The notes beneath the pieces were generated by a model that saw only the letters and a list, made by a program, of their open reading frames with translations, was not told the DNA's origin and made no database searches. Below, piece by piece: positions 24,644-33,827 of a DNA stretch of 64,000 nt. Every line of letters begins with the position of its first letter. Position 1 is the stretch's first letter. Origin of the DNA: Thermodesulfobacteriota bacterium (GTDB lineage Bacteria > Desulfobacterota > DSM-4660 > Desulfatiglandales > Desulfatiglandaceae); contig JANQDY010000006.1 of the NCBI GenBank assembly GCA_028278625.1, forward strand, positions 26,355 to 90,354, read 5' to 3'. Made by a program: the position numbers and the translations under genes.

Positions 24644-25798
24644 TTATGAAAGTGCTTGTTCAAAGTCCGCCATGAGATCCTCAGTGGCTTCCAGCCCCAC
24701 CGAGAGACGGATAAGACCGTCCGGAATCCCCATGGCCCGTCGTTGTGCCGGGGGAACGCCTGCATGGGAAGTGGTTGCCGGACGCGTGATCAGTGATTCC
24801 ACTCCGCCCAGACTCGGAGCGGAAATCGGCAGCGTCACCTTTTCCAAAATCCGGTTGGCGGTTTCCACCCCACCTTTCACTTCAAAACTCATCATGCCCC
24901 CGAAACCGTCCAATAGTCTATTGGCCAGTTGGTGCCCTGAATGACTTTCCAAACCGGGATAATGGACCTTCAGAATAGCGGGATGGGCTTCAAGAAACCG
25001 TGCCAGCCTAAGGGCACTTTCATTCTGGTATCTCATTCTGACCCCCAGTGTCTTCATGCCCCGGTGGAGGAGAAAACAGGCGTGGGGATCGAGGGAGCCT
25101 CCAAGACGCGCAAGCTTCCGGGAAATGGGGGCCAGAAGTTCCGAACGCCCGATCACGGCTCCCGCAACAATGTCAGAGTGTCCGTTCAGATATTTGGTGC
25201 CACTGTGAAGGGAGAGATCAAATCCCCAGTCGGGGGGACGAAAATTCACCGGACTGGCGAAGGTATTGTCAATGAGGGATATGATCCCTTTTTCTTTGGC
25301 AAACCGGACCACCGCCTCGAGATCAGCCACCTGCAGAAGCGGGTTTGTGAGTGTTTCCACCAATATGGCCTTGGTGTTTGATCGGTATTTCGATTCCCAG
25401 GCGTCGGGAGCGGCACCATCGATGAAATCGACCGAAATACCGAAAGCCGGCAGATCTTCACTTAAAAGATCATGGGTTCCCCCATACAGGCAGTCCTGGG
25501 CCAGCAGGTGGTCTCCCTTAGAGAGAATGGCGAAGAGGGTGGTTGAGATGGCCGCCATACCGCTGGCCGCCACCAGAGCGGCTTCCCCATTCTCCACTAC
25601 CGCCAGTTTCCGGTGTAGGACCTCGTGATTGGGGGTGTTGTTCAAGCGAATGTATTTGAGATTGTAATAGCCGCTATCCCCTGCCGCCGCGAATGTGGAC
25701 GACTGAAATATGGGCATGCTGACGGCCCCCCTTATCAGCGGTTCCGGCTCGCCCCCATGGATCAACATTGTATCCAGGTATTTGTATTCGTAGGCCAT
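24644..25798 (-). CDS. Cystathionine gamma-synthase/beta-lyase family PLP enzyme
   Basis: The 384-residue protein is a Cys/Met-metabolism PLP enzyme. Lys202 in LHSGTKYLNGHSDIVAGAV binds the cofactor. Other family motifs are FQSSTFAAAG, VAASGMAAISTTLFAILSKGDHLLAQDCLYGGTHDL, and SLGGVESLITRPATTSHAG. Members include cystathionine gamma-synthase, cystathionine beta-lyase, methionine gamma-lyase and O-acetylhomoserine sulfhydrylase; these cannot be separated by eye. GGGAG precedes ATG 25798. It follows hisC by 28 bp, so an amino-acid metabolism operon hisC - this gene - nitrilase is likely. Confidence 0.93.
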   Translation of the reverse strand: MAYEYKYLDTMLIHGGEPEPLIRGAVSMPIFQSSTFAAAGDSGYYNLKYIRLNNTPNHEVLHRKLAVVENGEAALVAASGMAAISTTLFAILSKGDHLLAQDCLYGGTHDLLSEDLPAFGISVDFIDGAAPDAWESKYRSNTKAILVETLTNPLLQVADLEAVVRFAKEKGIISLIDNTFASPVNFRPPDWGFDLSLHSGTKYLNGHSDIVAGAVIGRSELLAPISRKLARLGGSLDPHACFLLHRGMKTLGVRMRYQNESALRLARFLEAHPAILKVHYPGLESHSGHQLANRLLDGFGGMMSFEVKGGVETANRILEKVTLPISAPSLGGVESLITRPATTSHAGVPPAQRRAMGIPDGLIRLSVGLEATEDLMADFEQALS

Positions 25799-25826
25799 AT
25801 GCGCTTTTCTCCCAAGGGTTGTTTAT

Positions 25827-26885
25827 CTAAAAAAGGGCTTTGATGGACGACAACAAGGTCTTAATCTCCTCCTCCGTACCGATGGTTATCCGAACGAAGT
25901 CTCTGATCCCTTCCGTATCAAAGTATCGAACGAGTATGCCCTCCTCTTTCAAACGCCTGTAAATGGTCTCTCCGCTAAACCCCTTTTTGCCCGCAAATAC
26001 GAAATTGGCCCTCGAAGGGAGGACGTGCCACCCAAGCGCTTTGAGACTTTCTCTAAGAAATTCGCGGCTCCTGATGATCTTTTGAGTGATAGATCCATAG
26101 TAGTCCCCATCTTCTATGGCAATTTCTCCGATTTTCTGTGCAATGAGATCGGCGGGATAAGAATTGAAAGAATCCTTCACCGCAAAAAGAGCGTTCACCA
26201 GCGCTTCATCGCCCATGGCGAACCCCAGCCGCAAAGCCGCCAAAGACATGCTCTTTGAAAAGGTTCTGATCACCAGGAGGTTTTTGAACCGGTCTATGAG
26301 GGAAACCGCGCTTTCCCCGCCGAAATCGATATAGGCTTCATCAATCAAAACAACACGATTCCTGGGATAACGTTCCAGGAGTTCCGTCACCTTGGCCAGT
26401 GAAAGCAGAATGCCCGTGGGCGCATTGGGATTGGGAAAGACAATGCCACAGGAAGGTTCCTCCTCCAGATAGTCATCAATCGCAAGGGCGAAATTTTCGT
26501 CCAAAGGGATCTTTCGATATTCAATGTCGTAGAAATCACAGTATACCGGGTAGAAGCTGTAGCTGAACTCGGGAAAGAGCAGGTTTCCATGGGCGCTGTC
26601 AAAAAATGCGTAAAAGGCAAAAGCGAGCACCTCATCGGAGCCGTTCCCCACAAAAACCTTTCTTTTGTCCAGCTGGAACCGATCCGCAATCGCTTCTCTC
26701 AGGCTTCCGAACAAGGGATCCGGGTAAAGGCGCAACCGCTCAATGTCAAAGGATTTCAGAAACGTTCCGATTTTAGGGGTCGGTGGGTAAGGGTTTTCGT
26801 TGGTGTTCAGTTTTATATAGGTTCTATCCTGGGGCTGCTCTCCTGGAACATAAGGAGAAAGCCGTCTGATCCTTTCCGTGAGCAT
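25827..26885 (-). CDS. hisC: Histidinol-phosphate aminotransferase
   Basis: HisC transaminates imidazole-acetol phosphate in histidine synthesis. The 352-residue class I/II aminotransferase shows KLNTNENPYPPTPKI near the start, FVGNGSDEVLAFAF, FPNPNAPTGILL, LIDEAYIDFGG, and the PLP lysine in VIRTFSKSMSLAALRLGFAMG. It starts at ATG 26885 after GAGG. No other his genes are nearby. HisC-like enzymes can also use aromatic amino acids, so a broader role is possible. Confidence 0.93.
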   Translation of the reverse strand: MLTERIRRLSPYVPGEQPQDRTYIKLNTNENPYPPTPKIGTFLKSFDIERLRLYPDPLFGSLREAIADRFQLDKRKVFVGNGSDEVLAFAFYAFFDSAHGNLLFPEFSYSFYPVYCDFYDIEYRKIPLDENFALAIDDYLEEEPSCGIVFPNPNAPTGILLSLAKVTELLERYPRNRVVLIDEAYIDFGGESAVSLIDRFKNLLVIRTFSKSMSLAALRLGFAMGDEALVNALFAVKDSFNSYPADLIAQKIGEIAIEDGDYYGSITQKIIRSREFLRESLKALGWHVLPSRANFVFAGKKGFSGETIYRRLKEEGILVRYFDTEGIRDFVRITIGTEEEIKTLLSSIKALF

Positions 26886-27184
26886 TATTTCTTTTCCTCG
26901 CAGTCTGTTTTAATAGTAAAAGCCAGGGGCAAATTTCATCATTCACGCCAACAGCCGGAAACACCTCATGGGGCATTTTCCATTTTCTCCGGCGGTCTAT
27001 TTTCACACAACTTCTAGCAGTTCGGCATATGTTTTTTCAAGGTAATTCTGGTTGTATTGCCATAGAGGGATCTTTGCACGAACCGCAAGGGTATTATTAG
27101 GAATAAAAAAAGGGATCCCACTGTAATAATTACCGAACCGGAAGTGACTTGTTTTTCTTATCCACATGGACTAGGATGGGTGCT

Positions 27185-28981
27185 ATGGAAAAATCAAGAA
27201 TTAGAAACAGACTACTGCGGATATTGGATATTGCCCCTCCCTTGAAAGAAGCGTTTCTTTTGCCTATCGCCATCGACCAAAAAAGGGAGGAAATAAGAAC
27301 CGTCCTTTCAAAAAGACTCACCAGCACCTACAAGGATGAGACCCTTTTGCCCCTGGAATATATACTGGTCAGAGATGTCATCCGGGTTTTACAAACGATA
27401 CTCTCGCCCAGAAGCGAAAGACTCGCGGGTTTCAGTTTTCTAAAATACATTAATGATCTGCTTCACAAGGAAAACTTAAGGAACACCCCTAAACCAACCC
27501 GCGCCTTTTTTGCGGAGCTGGAACATATGCTTAAGGGGCTCATGGGAAAATCAGGCATTTATCCGGAAAAGGCCCCTGGGTTTTCCAATTACGAAGGGAG
27601 AAAAGCCGCAAAAATGAGATCGGCCGATCTTTCCAGAATGGCCGTAAGCGCCCAGAAGCTTCTGAATCGATACCCCAGTGGTCTCGACACCAACGTTATT
27701 CGCAGGCGCAGTACAAACAAATCGAGAATTCTCAAATACTATGGCGCAACGGAACACGAATGGAACGACTGGAAATGGCACACCCAGCGCATCATACGAA
27801 ATGTTGAAACATTGGCCGCACTGATAAAGCTCACCCAAAACGAGCAGAAAGCCATCGCCCTTGCGAGGCAGCATGGCATCCCTTTCGGCATCACGCCTTA
27901 TTACCTTTCGCTGCTGGATTATCATGCGGACCACAAAAACGATTACGCGGTTCGCGCACAGGTCATTCCGCCCATGAACTATGTTCAAAAACTGATAGAG
28001 ATGCGTAGCAGCAGTGCGCCCACGCTGGACTTCATGCTGGAGAGAGATACTTCACCCATCGAAGGCATCACACGGCGATACCCAATGATCGTTATTCTGA
28101 AGCCGGTCCTCACCTGTCCGCAGATCTGTGTCTACTGCCAGAGAAACTGGGAAATTGAAGACGTTCATTCCCCAAACGCGGCCCTTTCAAAAGACAAATT
28201 GGATGCCGCCATTCAGTGGATCAGAGAGAGACCCGAAATAAAAGAAGTTCTCATTACAGGCGGTGATCCGCTCCTTTTGAGCAATGCCAAGATAGAGTCC
28301 CTCCTGCAAAAATTATCCCGCATTACCCACATTGAAAGGATTCGAATCGGAACCCGCACGTTGGTTACCCTGCCGCAACGGCTCACCGATTCATTGCTTC
28401 GGATAATAACGCGGTTTCAAGCCCCCGGGAAAAGGGAAATTTTGGTTGTCACCCATATTGAGCATCCTTACGAAATCACACCTCAATGCATGGATGCGGT
28501 CCAAAAGCTGGCGCGCAACGGCATCAAAGTCTACAATCAATTGGTGTATACGGTTTATAACTCGCGAAAATTCGAAGCAGCGGCCCTCCGGCAGAAATTG
28601 TCCCTCATAGGCGTGATGCCCTATTACACCTTCAATACGAAAGGGAAGGAAGAAACCGAGGATTACCGGGTCCCCATCCCCCGCTTGCTTCAAGAACAGC
28701 AGGAGGAAGCACGCCTCCTTCCGGGATCGGTTCGCACAGATGAAATCGTCTTCAACGTTCCGGGACTTGGAAAAAACTATCTTCGCGCCGTTCAGCACCG
28801 GGACGTCATATCTCTTCTGCCAAGCGGCCGAAGGGTTTACGAATTTCACCCCTGGGAGAAGAAACTGCAATTGGCAGATACATACGTTTACACGGACGTC
28901 TCCATCCATGGGTATCTTCAGAAGCTGAAAGCCTTGGGAGAAGATACGACTCTTTACAGAACTATCTGGTACTATTATTGA
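27185..28981 (+). CDS. KamA-family radical SAM protein with long N-terminal extension
   Basis: The 598-residue protein belongs to the lysine 2,3-aminomutase family. It has the radical-SAM cluster motif TCPQICVYCQRNWE (Cys311, 315, 318), the SAM-binding LITGGDPLLLS, and a C-terminal FNVPGLGKNYL in which Lys530 fits the PLP-binding lysine of LAM. LAM uses 4Fe-4S, SAM and PLP to move an amino group. Here the cluster loop ends in QRNWE and not in TRRR as in LAM, so the substrate may differ. About 250 helical residues precede the core and match nothing I recognise. ATG 27185 is preferred because TAGGA lies nine bases upstream. It is divergent from hisC across about 300 bp, which hold no gene I can see. 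Confidence 0.88.
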   Translation: MEKSRIRNRLLRILDIAPPLKEAFLLPIAIDQKREEIRTVLSKRLTSTYKDETLLPLEYILVRDVIRVLQTILSPRSERLAGFSFLKYINDLLHKENLRNTPKPTRAFFAELEHMLKGLMGKSGIYPEKAPGFSNYEGRKAAKMRSADLSRMAVSAQKLLNRYPSGLDTNVIRRRSTNKSRILKYYGATEHEWNDWKWHTQRIIRNVETLAALIKLTQNEQKAIALARQHGIPFGITPYYLSLLDYHADHKNDYAVRAQVIPPMNYVQKLIEMRSSSAPTLDFMLERDTSPIEGITRRYPMIVILKPVLTCPQICVYCQRNWEIEDVHSPNAALSKDKLDAAIQWIRERPEIKEVLITGGDPLLLSNAKIESLLQKLSRITHIERIRIGTRTLVTLPQRLTDSLLRIITRFQAPGKREILVVTHIEHPYEITPQCMDAVQKLARNGIKVYNQLVYTVYNSRKFEAAALRQKLSLIGVMPYYTFNTKGKEETEDYRVPIPRLLQEQQEEARLLPGSVRTDEIVFNVPGLGKNYLRAVQHRDVISLLPSGRRVYEFHPWEKKLQLADTYVYTDVSIHGYLQKLKALGEDTTLYRTIWYYY

Positions 28982-29063
28982 TACCCCAGGGCGTCAGTCT
29001 TTCCGCCGCCAAGGGGCCCATTCCCCTCTTTTCGGTATAAAATCCTTGGGGTTGGCGCCTGAC

Positions 29064-31007
29064 TCAAATAGGTTCAGGGTGCTTTCGAACTGTCCATTCC
29101 GTGCGATACATGAAGACGGAAACGCACCTGAAAAGCGCCAACATGAGCTGCCACGCGGTTATGTTTGAAGTGCTGGATGCGAAAAGTAAATGGCTTTCTG
29201 TCAGCCTTTCGCGGCATTCTGCCAGATGGCGGGCGCCATGAAGGAAATCCAATATCTCTGATTTCGTGGCCTTTGATTTATGGGAAGCGCCGTCTGCTGC
29301 CTTTTGCCATTTACGGATTGTCGCCTCAATTTGCGCCGAACTTGCTCGCTCCATGTTTTTCCGGGCTTTTTCCGCTGTTAAAAACGCCTGGCCAAAAACG
29401 ATCCGTTCTATCTGCTTCTGCACCAGGCAGTTGCAGGTGGCTGTCTCCTTCGCCAGCATCTCACGTTCACCCATCCCCAGGTCAAGGGGGATGCCTTTTA
29501 GAATCGAATGACTTTCATCCATTGTGGCCTTGAACTCACTGGCTGCCCTGTGCCAGAATACCCAGCTCGCATTCTTAAAGACATTCTCCAATGGATCATG
29601 GATCATTTCGGCCTTTGCTCGAATGCGAACCACTTCCGGGAGAAGTTTGCTGGTGCGTTCAAACAAGGTGTTGCCTGTCACGACATTATAAATAATCCCG
29701 ATGGCCGCAAACCAGTCCTGCAGGTACAGGGTCCGTTGCACATCATTAAAAACGGTCTTCAAAAGGCTGTTTTCAAATAGGTGTGAAGGCGTCATGAAAA
29801 ACGGGGTTCCAGCCAGAATCGGTTGCTCCGGGGATTTAATATTTGCAGTATTTGCCGAAGTTTCAAGATCGATGAGCCCCAGCCGATAATGATCGGCCGA
29901 TGACAATAATAGATCCGGATCATCCGAGCTGCCGGCCAAAAACATGTTGTCCGGTTTCAGATCCCGAATGGCGGCTTTTTTTCGCCGCAAGTGGCGCAAC
30001 AGCTTAATAATGCTGGAAATCATGCCGCCGGCGATCCCACGGTTGCGGTCATGACCGGTTTTTCTGATATCCGATTTGATCAATTGGACAAACGCTCGGA
30101 TCTCCTTTTTCCGAGAGGAAAGGACCTCATTGCCCACACGTTTCTGATCCATCAAAAAACCAGCCGATAAAGCAGTCCCCCCTTGCGTGACGGGCCGGCC
30201 GGCCAGTTGTTCGAACATCCACCGCTTCTTTCGATCATCGGATATTTTGTCGTTCTCCACGCCGTGTTGCTCAAGGAGCCGATCCATGGCACGTACGTAG
30301 GCTGCCTGAAGCTGTGTAAGCGCAAAGAAAAGGTCTTCCTTTCCTTTGCCAAAAGCCGTTTCAAAGGCCGCGATGTCACCCATGCTGTCGCAGCCATCGG
30401 CAACGGCAACCCTCAGGCGCATTTCATCCTGATGCATTCTCATGATGGCCTGATCAAAAAACATATGTGTGGAGAGACTCATGAAAAGGACGAATGTTCC
30501 TCGAATTTTCAAACACCGATGAAGACCTGGAGAATGCTGCAGTTTTCGGATAACTTCATCTTCATAGGCATCATGGGTCAAACCACGGTCGTTTTGAAAT
30601 TCCGGTACGTTTTTCAAGATCGCCCTGAGGGTGGGGATCAAACACGGAATCTCCGGGCCCAGGCGGCTGGCTATCAGAGATTCCTGTTTAACGTTCCTGA
30701 GGTACTGATTGAAATCCGTCACCGGCTCAGGAGGAATCTTGAGCACCAGAAGATCATCATAGATCACTTTGTAGCAGGTGCTCCTGCTTTCCACATCCTC
30801 TCCCAGCCGCTGAAGGGTCATGCGGCGTTTCTTTTCCCTCCCCTCGCCGGCCATTTTCAGTTCGTAGGTAACTTCACCGGAATTGCTCGGCTGATTCAAA
30901 GTCCGTGCGGACATGAAACGCCCCTCTTTTTGGGGAATTCCCAATTGACGCCGGTAAAGGTCGAGAAAAAAGTGAACAATGTGGTTGGTATTGAGCAGGC
31001 AGCTCAT
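29064..31007 (-). CDS. Divergent Hanks-type Ser/Thr protein kinase
   Basis: The 647-residue protein carries a eukaryotic-like kinase core: ATP lysine Lys90 (LVLKIPPEP), catalytic loop IRDLKPDNMF with Asp349 (IRD replaces HRD), a DFG-equivalent DLE with Asp380 (GLIDLETS), and an activation-segment AGTPFFMTPSHLF. The spacing between Lys90 and Asp349 is far longer than usual, so there is an insertion of well over 100 residues. A C-terminal region (about 560-647) has no recognised domain apart from a hydrophobic stretch near the end. ATG 31007 has a weak ribosome site; ATG 30914, with GAGGGG upstream, is an alternative. It is divergent from a two-FHA protein that probably binds its phosphorylated targets. 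Confidence 0.82.
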   Translation of the reverse strand: MSCLLNTNHIVHFFLDLYRRQLGIPQKEGRFMSARTLNQPSNSGEVTYELKMAGEGREKKRRMTLQRLGEDVESRSTCYKVIYDDLLVLKIPPEPVTDFNQYLRNVKQESLIASRLGPEIPCLIPTLRAILKNVPEFQNDRGLTHDAYEDEVIRKLQHSPGLHRCLKIRGTFVLFMSLSTHMFFDQAIMRMHQDEMRLRVAVADGCDSMGDIAAFETAFGKGKEDLFFALTQLQAAYVRAMDRLLEQHGVENDKISDDRKKRWMFEQLAGRPVTQGGTALSAGFLMDQKRVGNEVLSSRKKEIRAFVQLIKSDIRKTGHDRNRGIAGGMISSIIKLLRHLRRKKAAIRDLKPDNMFLAGSSDDPDLLLSSADHYRLGLIDLETSANTANIKSPEQPILAGTPFFMTPSHLFENSLLKTVFNDVQRTLYLQDWFAAIGIIYNVVTGNTLFERTSKLLPEVVRIRAKAEMIHDPLENVFKNASWVFWHRAASEFKATMDESHSILKGIPLDLGMGEREMLAKETATCNCLVQKQIERIVFGQAFLTAEKARKNMERASSAQIEATIRKWQKAADGASHKSKATKSEILDFLHGARHLAECRERLTESHLLFASSTSNITAWQLMLALFRCVSVFMYRTEWTVRKHPEPI

Positions 31008-31255
31008 GGTTTGCCGATAACCCGTAATATTTTTGAATTTACGACGAAAAATTCCCCCAAACCGGTGTTCGGGAACTTACCCGTCATCGATCGGTTGCGT
31101 CAACACAAAAATCCCATGGCCCACCTATTTGGCCCCCAATCCTCGGAAAACATCGACAGCCAAGGAGATTTCCGATATAGTGGCGTCGGCGGTTTCGCCA
31201 AAAAGGAACCGCTTCTTGCACAAACCGTTTCATGGTTCACCATTGTGAGGAGAGC

Positions 31256-31993
31256 ATGCCTTTTTTAATCCTCCGGTCGGAAGATTCAGTGGTCAGGCGT
31301 ATTTTGCTCGACCATGAAAAACCCTTGACCATCGGCGTTTTGCCGGACAATGACATTGTTATCGATGATCCTTCGGTGTCCGGGCATCATGCCGAAATCG
31401 AAGCGGAAGACGGCCTCTTTTTTATCACCGACCGGCAGAGCCGAAATGGTACTTTCATTAACGACGAGCTCATTCTTTCCCGGGCCCTGACCCAGGGTGA
31501 TATCATCTCCCTGGGAGAACACACGCTGGAATTTGGTTACGAAAAGGGGGAAACAATCCCCTCTGACAGCGACATCATGAAAGCCCGTATGACCATGATG
31601 ATCGACACGCATCAGCACCGTTCAAGGCTGGCCCGCAGTATCTCACGCCTGGCCCGTGAGGAGGATCGGAAACAGACCGTTGCCGTCCTCTCTTACATGG
31701 ACGGGTCCGGTCGCAGTTATAAAATGGAGGAATTTCCCATAAAAATCGGTAAAGCCACTGAAAACCATATTCGTATCAAGGGATTCGGTATTGGCAAGAC
31801 CGCAGCCATCATCCACCGAAAGGATAATGAATACCGTCTTTCAGCTGCCATGGGACGAAACAGGCCCAAAGTGAATTACAAAACAGTGAAAAACGAGACA
31901 CGGCTCGGGGAGTTCGATGTCATTGAAATCGGGTCTTCACAATTCCAGTTTCATTTTCAGTCTGTTGACGCCTCTGGCGATGATTCCCCATGA
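31256..31993 (+). CDS. Protein with two FHA domains
   Basis: FHA domains bind phosphothreonine. In this 245-residue protein the first (about 1-95) has the classic residues: TIGVLPDNDIVIDDPSVSGHHAEIE, with the arginine of the usual GR motif absent, and then DRQSRNGTFINDE. The second (about 145-235) is degenerate, with FPIKIGKATENHIRIKGFGIGK. GAGGAG precedes ATG 31256. Its stop overlaps the start of the hybrid kinase by four bases, so the two are co-translated. With the divergent Hanks-type kinase next door, it could link Ser/Thr phosphorylation to the two-component kinase. Confidence 0.88.
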   Translation: MPFLILRSEDSVVRRILLDHEKPLTIGVLPDNDIVIDDPSVSGHHAEIEAEDGLFFITDRQSRNGTFINDELILSRALTQGDIISLGEHTLEFGYEKGETIPSDSDIMKARMTMMIDTHQHRSRLARSISRLAREEDRKQTVAVLSYMDGSGRSYKMEEFPIKIGKATENHIRIKGFGIGKTAAIIHRKDNEYRLSAAMGRNRPKVNYKTVKNETRLGEFDVIEIGSSQFQFHFQSVDASGDDSP

Positions 31994-33825
31994 ACAATCA
32001 AGAACCCAACACCTCTCCCCCTGCCGCCGGTAAACGGGTTGGCACAATCCTTCACTTTCTACGAACGGATCAGAGGATCTTCATCGGCCTTCTCCTGTTG
32101 GCATTGGCTTTTGCAGCCTTGGGGTTCCTCATGCACCAGGGAGCCTCCCCATCCATTGGGTTGACCGGGATCATGGCTTTCATGGGGGGTATGTTCCTCA
32201 TTCTCGGGGCTGCCGCTTGTCTCGTGATCAGGCGCTTCATTATGCCTTCTGAGTATCTCATCAGTTATTTGCTGGCCAAAAGCCGCGGTGATCATCCACC
32301 GAAAACTCGGAACCTTCCGCAAATGTGGAAACCGTGGGCCCATGCCCTATTCCTCATGCTTCAAAAAACCGATGATTTGTTGTCAGACGTCGACCAAAAA
32401 AACGTCCAACTGGAGGAAAAGATCAACCTTATCAAAAGATTCTCATGGGTCTATGAAAGGAATGAAGAACTAACCCGGGAAATTCAGGAACGCAACCAAG
32501 CCCTCAAATCAGAAGTCGAAGCAAGGAAGCGGACCGCCCAGGAATTGAGACGCCACCGAGACCATCTGGATGAACTGGTCCAGGAGCGCACCAATGACAT
32601 TGTCCGCATCAACAAAGCGCTTGAAAGCGCCATCGTCAAAGCCAATGAGCTGGCCAGGCGGGCAGATGAAGCCAATCAGGCAAAAAGCCAGTTTCTGGCC
32701 AATATGAGCCACGAAATTCGAACACCCATGAATGCCGTCATCGGCTTTACGGACATGATGGCGGAAACGGACCTGGATAAAACGCAACGGGATTTCGTAG
32801 AGACCATCAAGAATAGCGGACAAGCGCTCTTGACCCTGATCAATGATATTCTGGATTTTTCTAAGATTGAAGCAGGCGAATTCAGTCTCAATGAAGTCGT
32901 TTTCTCACCCGAATCGACCGTAAATGATGTCTGTGAAATGATACGCCCGCGTATCGGTGACAAACCCGTGGAAATGACATGCAACGTCTCAGAGAGCGTA
33001 CGCACCAGGGTAAAAGGGGACGAACAGAGATTTCGACAGATTCTCTTAAACCTTATGGGCAATGCACAGAAATTCACCGACTCCGGGAAGATTGAGATTC
33101 GCCTCTCCCTGGACGAGGAGACCCCCCATAAGATGCTGATACATGCCGTCATTCGGGATACGGGCATCGGCATCGCTGAAGGGGAGTTGGAAACCATTTT
33201 TGAACCTTTCCGTCAGGCGGACGGAACCTCCACCAGGAAATACGGCGGTACCGGACTGGGATTATCCATTTGCAGGCAGATCAGCCACATGATGGAGGGA
33301 AATGTCTGGGCGGAAAGCCGGCCTTTTGAGGGAAGCACCTTTCATTTCACCGCATGGTTTGAAAAACTGACCATACAGGACCCAGCAGCCCTTACCGAAG
33401 AGCCCACCGAATCGACCGAGGAACATTCTCAAACTCAAACACGGCCGGATAAAAGAACCTTGCGGATACTCCTTGCGGAAGACAACAAAGTCAACCAGAA
33501 GCTGGCCAGGATGATGCTTACCAAAGCGGGATTTCGGGTGGATATCGCCGAAAATGGCCAGGAGGCGGTAAGCCTCCTGAAGAAGCACCCAAAGGATTTC
33601 GATCTCGTCTTAATGGATATTCAAATGCCGGTAAAAGACGGCTTCGAAGCCACGGCCGCCATACGAAAAGCCGGATTTCATGATTTGCCGATTATCGCCA
33701 TGACCGCCCATGCCATGAAAGGATACCGTGAAAAATGTCTGTCAGCGGGCATGAATGATTATGTGACCAAACCGATCAAAAAAGACGCGGTTATTTCGGT
33801 CATCCAACGACAGATAAAACAATAA
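31990..33825 (+). CDS. Membrane hybrid sensor histidine kinase with receiver
   Basis: The 611-residue protein has two membrane helices (about 30-85) with a very short periplasmic loop, so it may sense membrane or cytoplasmic signals. A coiled coil follows (about 130-225), then HisKA with His241 in [14 protein letters not shown], an ATPase domain (about 345-460, with DTGIGI and KYGGTGLGL), an acidic linker, and a C-terminal receiver whose acceptor is Asp543 in VLMDIQMP. It overlaps the FHA gene by four bases (ATGA), implying a coupled complex. Its end converges on the second prkA gene with a two-base gap. Downstream partners are not adjacent. Confidence 0.94.
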   Translation: MNNQEPNTSPPAAGKRVGTILHFLRTDQRIFIGLLLLALAFAALGFLMHQGASPSIGLTGIMAFMGGMFLILGAAACLVIRRFIMPSEYLISYLLAKSRGDHPPKTRNLPQMWKPWAHALFLMLQKTDDLLSDVDQKNVQLEEKINLIKRFSWVYERNEELTREIQERNQALKSEVEARKRTAQELRRHRDHLDELVQERTNDIVRINKALESAIVKANELARRADEANQAKSQFLANMSHEIRTPMNAVIGFTDMMAETDLDKTQRDFVETIKNSGQALLTLINDILDFSKIEAGEFSLNEVVFSPESTVNDVCEMIRPRIGDKPVEMTCNVSESVRTRVKGDEQRFRQILLNLMGNAQKFTDSGKIEIRLSLDEETPHKMLIHAVIRDTGIGIAEGELETIFEPFRQADGTSTRKYGGTGLGLSICRQISHMMEGNVWAESRPFEGSTFHFTAWFEKLTIQDPAALTEEPTESTEEHSQTQTRPDKRTLRILLAEDNKVNQKLARMMLTKAGFRVDIAENGQEAVSLLKKHPKDFDLVLMDIQMPVKDGFEATAAIRKAGFHDLPIIAMTAHAMKGYREKCLSAGMNDYVTKPIKKDAVISVIQRQIKQ

Positions 33826-33827
33826 CC

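Noticed and set aside
29012..29030. Short hairpin AGGGG/CCCCT with a CTTTT tail after the KamA-family gene
   Set aside because: Only five pairs and a weak T-run; too little to call a terminator.
30183..31268. 361-codon plus-strand frame opposite the Hanks-type kinase
   Set aside because: Antisense shadow; the kinase motifs on the minus strand are clear and the plus-strand product has none.
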